DNA from: Nipponacmea schrenckii
Lineage: Eukaryota > Mollusca > Gastropoda > Lottiidae
Direction of reading: 5' to 3'
Length of the DNA stretch: 64,000 nucleotides
Assembly (NCBI GenBank): GCA_030562195.1
Contig: CM060202.1
Location: 19,020,317-19,084,316 of the forward strand
The position numbers and the translations under genes are program-made. This document shows positions 1-23,400 of this stretch, piece by piece. How positions within the stretch are numbered: the first letter of the stretch is position 1; every line of letters starts with the position of its first letter. A model generated the notes under the pieces. That model was not told the DNA's origin. It made no database searches and saw nothing but the letters and a program-made list of their open reading frames with translations.

Positions 1-36
1 CTTAAAATTGCGGGGTTGACATTGTTTTTCTGTATT

Positions 37-388
37 TTAAAGAGATGGTAGGTCTTAGCATGAACTTAAAGTTTTGGTTCTCAAGAAAGGTCAATATGAG
101 TCTATATTCTTCAGGGAACGTACCTGGTGTCATAAAGTAAAACAGAATTTCTTAAAATCTTGAAAACTTGCAAAACTATGTCATTTTTGAAAACGGTTAA
201 TCAATTTTTTTAGCGTTTTTCAATAATCAAATGCATCTTTATGGATAATTACTTAGTTTTTTTTAGATATTTATTTTTTTTTATGTTATTTATGGTAGTA
301 GGTGTATTTACTGATGAATAGAGCTCTTACTGACCAAATTTAAAAATTTCAAATTTTATGTTCATTCTAAAACCTATTATCCCTTTAA
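37..388. mobile_element. MITE-like repeat, family with AAAGGGATA ends
   Basis: A non-coding repeat starts at a TTAA followed by AAGAGATGG and ends in ATCCCTTTAA. Related copies lie at 4390-4553 and 29373-29498 (same orientation) and 37966-38272 (reverse). The terminal inverted AAAGGGAT motif flanked by TTAA suggests a short non-autonomous DNA transposon with TTAA target sites. That class is inferred; no transposase is visible. Confidence 0.5.
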
Positions 389-1277
389 TATAGACTTATA
401 TATTATCTTTTAGTGGCCAATGCACATTCAGTTGTTAAGATTAGTGATCACGAAGAAATGTGACATAGTATATTGGATATTAACCCAAAGTTGACAAACT
501 GTGTACAGTTATCCGACATTCTGTTTATCCGACATCATTTTCTGGTCCGGATTGATTTCCTTCTTATACATGTTTTAAAGAGCTCTAAATATTCCGAAAA
601 TGTAATCAGTGATCCAGAAAGAAAACAAAATCTGTGTTATCCGACATCTAGTCTGGTAAATACACAAAGCATGTTATGGTTACATGTTCTTATAGTTCAA
701 GAACGTATGCTTATATAAATATTAATTTGATATTAAAGTACATGTAATTGCCCATTCCTTCATAAATAACTTATACAATCTTATGTTTTTTCTGCGTTCT
801 TATTTCAATAAATAACAAATAAGAATCAGATATATTTTGAATAAACGTGGTTATGAAAGGGATTGGGGGAGGGAGAGAGGGGGTGGGGGAACTTACACTG
901 GACTTATAATAAGGTTATCCAAGATGAAAACCAAATCATTTGAAAAAGAAACAGCGGGTAATTAATGTACATGCAATTGCAATGTAACCAAAATAGAACT
1001 TATATGATATATAGGAATAGTGCATTTATTTGGTTTACATAACACGGGTTGAAAAAACTCTTTATTTTACATAACATAACTACTGATGTGGCTAGGGTCA
1101 ATTCCAACCAATGAGAAATTAGTATCTATATCACGTGGTTTTTACATAACCCAGTAGTCCGTTGTTTTGTAAGTGTAGTTCATGTTCTTAAATGATTCTC
1201 GTTTAATATTCAGTGAAGTCGTTCGATTCCATGATGGACACATAGGCTAGTTAGATATCCAATATTATTGAACGAAA
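389..1277. other. Intergenic, 5' flank of the LONRF-like gene
   Basis: No supported gene. A short open frame at 473-718 has no recognisable motif and sits in AT-rich DNA. The promoter and 5' UTR of the downstream gene should lie toward the right end, but no TATA box or other clear promoter motif could be assigned. Confidence 0.5.
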
Positions 1278-8309
<7,032 letters not shown>

Positions 8310-10130
8310 CTAGGACAGGGATTATTCAGTGTTGAATATTTCAGTGTTTGTGTTTTATTTATTGTGCTAGGAATGGCTGTGAATAGTTTACATATATTTT
8401 GATTTAATTGATATTTATTCCCCACACTCTTCTAGTCCTAAGCTAACCCGTAGAGTAATTAATTAAACCCAATTTGTCTTGCACCTTTCAAGAATCAAAA
8501 ACGATGCTTTTTGACCCAAAGAACAAAATTTGCTCTTGTAAAAAAAATATAAAAAATTGAAGTTAAATTTTATAAAATTTTAAGACACTGCTTTATTTAA
8601 AAGATCCTTGTAGAAATAGATCCACTGGATATATTTCATCTATACACAAAGCTTTCTATCTATATTAAATTGAACAATATAGTTCTAATTTAGAAATATA
8701 CATCTTATATTCTGATTAACATATATTAACATTCTGTTTATAAGAATATTTTAGAAATAGGTGTAGATAAAGAAACACAAGATATACTGGTATACTATTT
8801 CTGATATGAGCATGTGAAAGGTTGAGTTAACAAATGTCAAAAATAGTATAGCCATTGTTTGTAAAAAATTGTTGATAATATTAGCACTTTCAGAGTACAT
8901 TAAAAAAAAAACCTCATACATCTCTCTATGTTAATCATGTTTTAAAAATATTTTATTCTGTAAATATATTGCCCTTTAAAGTCTAGAGTGATTGCCAGAT
9001 TATAGACTAATGTTCATATGAAGGCACTGGCAAAGGATTATAGAGGCCTTGAAAATAGTGCTACTTTTGTTATTTATGTAAATTTGGAGTAAATAATGTT
9101 CGTTTTACAGGGTTTTAAGGATGTTTTCAAGTTATGTAGCCAATTAAAATGTATATTGCATCGTGAGCTTTTGAAGGTTTTGTGCAATATAAGGACTGTT
9201 CCAGAAAAATATTACACCCTTCCCTCTCCCTCTGGGACGGCAGTTTATTGGCCACCACACCCAAAAATATTAATTAAAAGGTCAGATCTTAAACATTGTT
9301 ATTGCCTTCTTAAAATTTAACATAAGAAATATCCAAGTAAAATTTTATTTTTCTACAATGTAAATAGTAATTTGCACCCTTTATACCTTGGCTTGTAATA
9401 TTGCTTATTAATGTTATTATTTTATTATCTGATTGTATCAAGAGAATGTCCTGATAAAATGTCATATTGCTTATAAATGTACTTATAATACATTAAACCT
9501 ACGATTTGAAATACTCGTGTCAATTTTTTGGATTCATAATGTCATAATATGGCGGTTTTGAATCGTCTGGAAACTTTGCTGGAAGACTACTGCATAGAAA
9601 CCAACGACCCTTAGAAAAACTGATCATAATCTGTTATAATCAATCTGAACCTATCTACTACTGAAAAAATGCACAAAAAATAGCAAGAGATAGAAATATT
9701 GTGAAAATCGAAACCCAACTTAGAAGCATCCCGAGTATGTATGATTACAACGTACATGATTCATAATGACACAGACTCAATCAATTAGCCTATTTAATAG
9801 TTGAAATTTCATGATGTATTTATAATGAATATCTTCCGGACGATTAATAATAGATTTACTTACTTATCGTTTTGTCTATAGAAATCAATGTCGCCGACAA
9901 ACCGTATTGCTATTGGTCTGGCAAGCATTTCACTCTATCTAGAACACATGATTCTATTTCCGCTTGAGATGTCCACTATAAGCTTACTTATAAGTAATGG
10001 ATTCGTGTATCAATTTCTCAAATATGAAATATAGTTATAGATGTCTCATCTTTGAAATGCATATATGAGTATATGAAGTGACAGACTGGTGCGATTCTAG
10101 ATTTCCTAAACGTAAAATATAATTAAGGCT
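8310..10130. other. LONRF 3' UTR and intergenic DNA
   Basis: Holds the second copy of the repeat at 8382-8530, then AT-rich non-coding sequence. A short open frame at 9096-9320 has no recognisable domain and is not called. No RNA gene was recognised. Confidence 0.5.
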
Positions 10131-10153
10131 TCGAGACCGATGGCTATGTCATG

Positions 10154-10199
10154 CCCTAACCCTAACCCTAACCCTGAACCCTAACCCTACCTTACCCTA
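10154..10199. repeat. Interstitial telomere-type (CCCTAA)n tract
   Basis: About seven imperfect CCCTAA units in tandem (one GAACCC variant). This is the TTAGGG repeat used by most animals, here far from any chromosome end as judged by flanking genes. It directly abuts a satellite whose units carry TTTAGGG-like pieces. Confidence 0.85.
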
Positions 10200-10400
10200 A
10201 CGAGACCGATGGTTATGACATGTTTAGGATGGTTAATATGATGACGAGACCGATGGCTATGTCATGTTAAGGATGGTTAAAATGATGACGAGACCGATGG
10301 CTATGTCATGTTTAGGGTGGTTAAAATGATGACGAGACTGATGGCTATGTCATGTTTAGGGTGGTTAAAATAATGACGAAACCGATGGCTATGTCATGAT
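10195..10400. repeat. Satellite of about 50 bp with the GACGAGACCGATGGCTATG core
   Basis: About four to five tandem units with the core GAGACCGATGGCTATGTCATG followed by TTTAGG(A/G)TGGTTAAAATGATG. One unit start is also seen before the telomeric tract at about 10133, so the tract appears to be inserted within, or to have grown from, the satellite. Confidence 0.75.
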
Positions 10401-10998
10401 TCAATAGTTAATCGCATTCTAATAAATGTCCATTATAAGAGGTAGTATTCCTTAAATGTCACTGCCCCAATCAAATCCCTCGTTACATTTGAATCCTGTT
10501 ACAGTATTAGCTTCTGTTTGGGAATTGGGAATCAGGGGCGAAAGAGAATGGACACAAGGAGAAAATAGGTGAATCAGGAGAGGACATGTGGGAGGTTGCG
10601 AAATAGGAAGATGAAAAATGGGAATAAATTGGGGCGAATTGCAGAGGGGTGACATGAGAATACAACACTTTTTTAAAGCCCTAATTTCAAGTTTGACCTA
10701 AATCTACTGGCACATAATATTGTACATGGGCCTTTTATTTCTCTCAATATCTCCTTGTAAAGAAATATATATGAGTAAACACTGGCCTATATATTATCTA
10801 ACCATACATGTAGATCAAGTTACTCGCTAACAATACTGAATAAATAGATGAAGTATTGAGGAACACTTGAATAAGACGCTGTAAAAATACTCGTAAGATG
10901 TTTTATAATCATAGCCAGGGTTATATTCACACCGAGGTCAAGTGAAAAATAGAAGGGATCGAAATGACTGGGACCTAATAACCAGAAGGTGAATGTGA

Positions 10999-16443
<5,445 letters not shown>

Positions 16444-16962
16444 TTTATATATTTGTATATTTAGAGTGTGATGTAAAATATTCGTATTGGTATAATCAAA
16501 GATTATATTCCTATAGTAGTCATACTTGTATGAGGTAACAAATTTTCCTGGAGTTTGTGTTATGAAAACTTAACTAAGGATGAAAATAAAATCTTGATTG
16601 TATCTTTGTTAAATTTTGTGAAACAGGTCCCTTGTTGCCTGGAACGTGATGAAAACACAAGAAACATTTCCCTTCAAAAAACATTCTTAAAACGCCCCTA
16701 AATAACGAGACTTATTGAACAAAAGTTTTGCAGCAGAACGCACATAAAATTCTTGATAATAACTATGTCAATGTACATACAAACTGTTTGACTGATTAGT
16801 GTCAGTGGCGTTTTAAACATGCAAATTGCTCTACTACTACTACCGGTACTGTCTTTCTAACAAGCTAGGTTTCTTACAACAATATTATATGTGGACCTAT
16901 TTTATTGTCCTAAATGTAATATTGTGCTAGGTTTTACGATAAAACAGAGCAAAAATCTTTGC

Positions 16963-17103
16963 AATTGATCAGGGGCGCATATCCAGGGGGGACAGGAGGA
17001 CATAAAATAGGCACAAATTTGGCATTCAAGAACATCAAAGTTCCGAATTTGTTTCCCCCCCCCCCCCACATTGAAAAAGCGATCTGCGCCCCTGCAATTG
17101 ATT
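16963..17103. mobile_element. Small inverted-repeat element (CAGGGGCGCA ends)
   Basis: The left end CAATTGATCAGGGGCGCATATC is mirrored by the right end GATCTGCGCCCCTGCAATTG. The interior has a run of about 14 C residues. About 140 bp, non-coding; a MITE-like foldback element is the simplest reading. Confidence 0.55.
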
Positions 17104-17491
17104 CTTACATAAGCATATTAAATTGTGTCAAGGGTTTTATAAACGTTTCAATAAAAATACACATGTTCAGACAATTTAAATCAACTTATATTAGTACCTG
17201 GTATATATTTTACTAAATAAATACAATATTGTTTATCCTTCTTAATCTTGATACAATATCCATATAGAAAAATGTGTCGCAACGGGTTGATAAATACAAT
17301 CATCTCGTAAACTTTTGTGTGTCTCATCTTAATTGTAAAGATATTATAGAATATCTTACGAGTATTACAACTGGATAACCTGGTTTACCGACGAAAATTT
17401 TCATTTGAATGGGCATTATAATACATATAATTGAATTTTGTTATAAGTTGTAACGGTACCGTCAAAAACTGAATAATGAAATTACTATTAC

Positions 17492-20400
17492 ATGTATTGG
17501 TATGTATTCCTGGTAAATCAGATCTGTCAGTCGGTCGCTGGTAAATCTCAACTAAAATGGTGGCAAACAACTATTATTTATCAGATATACCCCAGGTCGT
17601 TTAAGGACAGTGACGGGGATGGAACGGGAGATTTACGAGGTAAGGTTTTATGTTACATATCGTTCCTATAAAGTAAGCTTCTGATAGTTCTGAATCATTC
17701 TGTCCACCAGTCGACTAAACTGTTATCACTTTTTTTTCAAGATTTACTGTCTAGACACATTTTTTGAAAATTAAAAATTGCAATAATAGTTTTTATGAAG
17801 CACTTATTCCGATACATGTTAAATCAGGGATATTTCATCTATATTTCCCATTTGTATGATGCAGAAAAACCATTTCGTGAAGAGATAAAAGAAAGAAATA
17901 ATATGAATATGAAATTTAGCTAAGCAACTTATGCAGTAGCTTAATGCGTGATTCATCTTGTATTTATTTATGTTAAAGAGAGTTGGATTAGTAGTAATAT
18001 AGTCTGAAACTTACTGACTCTATTCCCAGCCTCTGATAGATATTTGGACAGATATGTTTCCCCACGCCATATCTATCCAACAGGCTATATCAGAGGTTGG
18101 TAATAGAGTCAGCAAGTTTCGGACTAGTAGTTGCCACCAGAGAGCTGGATAACTTCAGATTTAGAGGTGCCATCTCGGTATTCTTTCAATTCTAGTAATG
18201 GTTAGGATGAAAAAGATTTTGAAATTAAAGGGTGTTTTTATTATAAGGCTACATTCTTAGTATTATAAAATGAATGTTTCCATCCAAGCGATTTGGGAAG
18301 TCATAATTTCCACGTTGATATCAATTCATCAACAAGATACTTCCTCGCCCCATAGTCAATGTAAGGTCTGTGAAGTGTCACCGCATTGAAATTTTAATCA
18401 GAAAAGTGGCAATGAGTTCTATCATAGGTCGTCTAAGTGTGTGGTCGTGTAAATGCGTCGAACCCTAAATAATGGGTTTCATGATGACAGTATTATGGGT
18501 GTTTGAAGATGAAATGCATTGATCATATCACAGATAGACAGGAACTCTTTAAACGTTATATAATTACAGCCTACCGATTGTCTGATATATATATATATTA
18601 GTATATCTGATTACTTATATGCTTACATTGAGATTAATAATATTGTGTCAGTAGGCCACGACATTTATACAGTCAATACTGGTTATCCGGTCTCCTATAT
18701 TCAGCGTGACCCTGCTCTAACGGTCATTCAAATTTCCTCCCTTGCGATTTTCAATTAAATATAAGCACCAACCTGTCTAACCCACTAACGGTCAATCAGT
18801 TTTATCCCAAGCGGTCATATAATCCTGTTTATTAACGGCCAATTGAGATAATATTAACTTTAGACTTTTAGTCAGGCATGTAAATCTACCGATAATACAA
18901 AACAGACTTCCTCCAACTGTATTCAAAAGCCACCTGTATTAAGCACCACATCTAGCCACTTCTCTTGACTGGTTGCTTAATACAGGTTTGTCTGTATATC
19001 ATGTTTGTTTCCATGCCTACACGATTTTCTTCTTATATTGAGATATTTTCCTATAGAAGGTTGTTTATTCAATTTGAAATAGGCTTATAATCGATGGTGG
19101 TACATGAATTTGCTTATAAACCGACGCAGTCTATTTACAGTTTTTATATCTCAAGCTGTGTAATATGAGTAACCTTGAATTTACCTTATATAATATGTTA
19201 AAGTTGCCATGCCAATAAATATGTGGTATATGCCGAAGTCATTCTTTCACTATAGAAGCCTACGCTGCCACCATCAGAATGTCAAGCAATGACGAACCTT
19301 GTTTTAAAAACCTTGACTAAAATGGCCACATTGTTTCAGGGGGTGGATTAATTTAATTAGATTGTATACTAATGAATTGTACGCGGGAAAAGGACTTTGA
19401 GGAGGCATGTGCAATTGTTTTCAAACAATTGCAGCAGCGGTGTTATACGAAGCGGTTTTTACGCAAAATAAAAAATTCAACCCTTTGCGAACTTAAGGCT
19501 AAAAACAATGCCTAGAATGTTGAAATCCTCGGTGTTTGTTCAAAACCCTGTCTGAAATCTTCTTGTCTAACTTGTCCCTTTTTCAACTCAACTCCCTTCT
19601 TTTTCAATACCTCTAATAATGCCAAATTTGCCATAGAAGAAAATCTTACTTGTGACAGCAGCAATATCATCTACCTCATATCATGTACAACTTGTCAAAA
19701 ACAATATATTGGAGAAACAAAAATAAATTGAGAACTCGATTCAATGGCCATAGATTTGATATAAATCATAATTTGGATAAAACTGTGGCTAAACATTTCA
19801 ACCAATCAGACCATCACATAAATAATGCAAGAATCACCCCTATTGAACAAATTTATGAACAGACTGATATTCCAACTAGAACTTTTCGACTGCTTAGAGA
19901 AAACTACTGGATAAATAAACTTAATACGATGAAACCCAATGGTTTAAATGTTCAAGTTGACTATCAGATAATTCCTTTTGTTATACTTTTCAGTAGTACA
20001 TCCTGCCAAGCCATACCCATTATCAAAGAAATGTATAAACGCCTCCAACACATTTTCCCTGATATTTTCCACAAAAAATTAATTATTGCTTTTAAGCGTA
20101 ATAGAAATTTAAGTGATATTTTAGTCCAGGGCAGACTAAAACCTATAATAGTATAATCATTATTTTCCTCTTATTTTAGATTTGAATATAAGCAGATGCT
20201 GGTTACAGTTTTCCATAAATTGCAATGTATCAATCAGTTTCAAAAAAAATTTTTTTTTTTTTTTTTTTTTTTTTCCCCTCTAACTCACTATTTTTTTGCA
20301 CATAACTGTTATTGGTGGTACTGAATCTTCTCCTCGGCCTGTGCTTTCGTAATTTCAATTATATATTGTTTTTACAACCATTTTCACTAATGAATCACGC

Positions 20401-23400
20401 TCACCAGGTCCTCGGCAGAAGGACTGCACAATTTAATATTTAAATGGCATTTAGTAAAGGTGTCGGATAAAATAAACTAATTCTGAACATTGCTTGATAA
20501 AAACCAGAGAACGCTGGTTGAAACGTCTCTCAAATAAAGTTAGTAATTGTAATCCATGATGATTAGTTTAATGTTGCACACATTAAGGCTTATTGTTTAC
20601 AGACTTTTTGTCGAGACTTCTGATTGTCTGTTTCTGCTACTGTACAGATCCAATTAAATCGCTAACAACTTAGTTGAAACAAGATGACAATTGCAGTCAA
20701 GGTATAAGACGAAGTTGGTTATAGTTTGACATTGTGACACGTGTTGAAGGTATTGGGTCAATAGGCCTAGTTCTGACTCAACAACCTACACATATGTGAA
20801 CATTCATGACCTTGAATTTAAAAAAACTCTTTAAGTCGAACCGTGACGCTTGAATTTACATAAAGGATTATGATAACCTATAAACCCATTTTTCCACGTG
20901 CTTGTGCAAATTCAAAGTTATATAACATCATAGTATGTAGAGACACATTGATCTGTGTTAAAGGGATTGTATAAAGCTTTTTGTATTTGTATCAGGGACA
21001 CTGATAGACCTTCCACCAATTTGCATGATTTAAATTTTCAATGGAACACCTGTGGTTCCTGCAATTCCACTAAAACTTTTCGCTAAAAATGAGTGTATCA
21101 AATTAGGACTTACGATAGTCTCACGATAATTATTGTCCAACCCGGTATCCTGTCAGTGATGCAGGTCGGATGTCAGGCTACGATGTAAATAGCGTCCAGT
21201 TGTTCGGATGGGACAATAAACCGAGGCACTGTGTGTCACAGGGTGTACACGTTAAAGACTCCTCGACAATTGGAAATTGCTAAAAGTGTAGAGTAAAATT
21301 TCCCTTGTTGCACTCTGCATGGGCAGATAGGCTGAATCCTTTATGATCTTGTTGATAATTTTGTCAGCTCCTTCGATGTCAAATGGAATAGTTAAAATAG
21401 AAAAAACAAAAAAGAAACCTCTTGATCTGAATCATTATCTTTAATTTCCAGGAATCATTTCTAAACTGGATCATTTTGTATATCTTGGTGTCCAGGCTAT
21501 CTGGTTAAGTCCATTCTATAAATCACCTAATAAAGATTTTGGTTATGATATTTCTAACCACACTGATGTAGATCCTCTGTTTGGAAATTTAGATGATTTT
21601 GCGGTTTTGATCAATCAAGCCCATAGTAGAGGTAAGGCATTCATCAAATCTTAACCACTCAAAACTTTTGCCATTGCTTAAATTTGTAGATCACAGATTT
21701 CAAACATTGGATATCCAAATTAGAAAAATAATCAACACTATACAATAAATGGTACAAACGTCCTATATTTTTGTTATTCATTTATCACTTTTCTTGTTGT
21801 ATTTACCTAGATATTAAAGTGATAATTGATTTTGTACCCAACCATACGAGTGATCTACATCCCTGGTTTCAAGCCAGTATTAAGAAACAAGAACCCTACA
21901 CAGATTTCTATGTTTGGACTGATGGTAAACCAGGTCCTGATGGGACAAGATTACCGCCTAACAACTGGTTGAGTTTATTCGGAGGCTCAGCATGGAAATG
22001 GAACCATGATCGGAAACAATTTTACTACCATGCTTTCTTAGAAGAACAACCCGATTTGAATTACAGAAACCCAAAAGTCATCGAAGAGATTAAAGTAATA
22101 CATCAAATCATTCTCAAGATCAAAATTAACAATCGATCATAGTCAATTGGTTTTAAGAAAATTAACGCAATAAAGCGTTTCCGGGTGATGTTGAATATGT
22201 ATTATTTTATCAATCGGAAGAGTAAGGCAAGCACTTCGATATCATCGATATCGGTAGCCGAACAGATAAGACAATTATATGTAACATAAATTTCTATCCA
22301 CATTGGTAACCTTGGTAATTTATATAAATAAATGTTGGTAATTTACTTTAAGTGTTAAGTTACCAATATCGTATTAAAGTTGTGATTGGCCAACATTAAA
22401 TTACCATTCCTTATATCTAAATGTTTTATGACGAATATCGATTTAAAGTTCTAGGGTAAAAAAAGTGATATTAAGTTCTATTGGAATAATATGGTGAAAA
22501 ATATTATGGTAGTAATACTGATCTAACGTACCATAGGCACATTATTAAACAAAATTTCTTCCGAACTGTTTCCCCAGGAGGTTCGATAATTTGTTACAAT
22601 TTATTATTACAGAATGTCTTACGATTTTGGATGGATCGTGGAGTTGATGGTTTACGATGCGATGCTGTGTTATATCTATTAGAATCGGAAGATTTGTCCA
22701 ATCTTGAGCCAAACTCCAAAGCTGCTAATTTTACCTCTGTAAGTCCTCGAAAAACAAAAGAAATTTTTTTGGAGGCATTGATTTGCATCTTCAATTTATT
22801 CAAATTACTGAAGTGAGAAACAAGGTGCTTATCTTTCAAACTGTCCAAAATAAGGCAACTTGAGAATATAATGTTTATATTAATTATTAAAGTAACAAAT
22901 TAGTCCAGGATTCTGCTGGCGGACAAAATGCCAGAAAGTTCAGAAATATGTTCTTAAATGAGGTCTATACATCATGTTTTGTGATGACTGTTGTTCTTAC
23001 ATCTATTACAAATTCTTTCACAGTTTCAACATGAAAGTCTGGATCATATCTATACATCACACTTACCAGAAATAAAACATATTATTACCGGCTGGAAAAA
23101 CATTACCAATGAATACACACAAAAGGATGAGAAGAAAAGATTTATGGTTATAGAAGCTTATGAAACTCCAGAAAAACGACAAGCTTTTGTTGACTACGGA
23201 GCCGATTTCGCCTTTAATTTTGATCTGATAACCCCAATTGGTATAACCAGAGATTGTGGTGGGGTTTGTGTTAAAGATCTGGTTGATATTGAATATTCTG
23301 TAGTTTCAACAGATTCCTGGCCAAACTTTCAGGTAGATCTTTCCAATAATACAACGTTGATAGATTGATACCGTTGTACTTGACCCGCATCAATAAGATA

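Larger units (their letters stand above)
19388..20540 (+). mobile_element. Degenerate Penelope-like retroelement fragment (GIY-YIG region)
   Basis: Frame 1 (about 19388-19728, one internal TAG near 19512) encodes a basic segment with RFLRKIKN, a Cys cluster ([10 protein letters not shown]) and the start of a GIY-YIG nuclease domain ([19 protein letters not shown]). A one-base frameshift near 19725 moves the rest to another frame (19683-20159): [15 protein letters not shown], and [13 protein letters not shown], which is the usual C-terminal part of that domain. After it comes [20 protein letters not shown], which in canonical Penelope elements precedes the nuclease. A hairpin with GAAAC follows at about 20490-20530. 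No intact reverse transcriptase is present, so the copy is dead. It lies inside maltase 2 intron 1. Confidence 0.75.

Noticed and set aside
473..718. Small gene at the left edge
   Set aside because: AT-rich, no motif, no splice partner; likely chance.
10154..10199. Chromosome end
   Set aside because: Ordinary genes continue on both sides, so the telomere-type repeat is interstitial.
19683..20156. Functional host gene encoding a GIY-YIG nuclease
   Set aside because: Upstream part of the domain is in a different frame with a stop codon, and it lies within an intron; a dead retroelement is the better reading.
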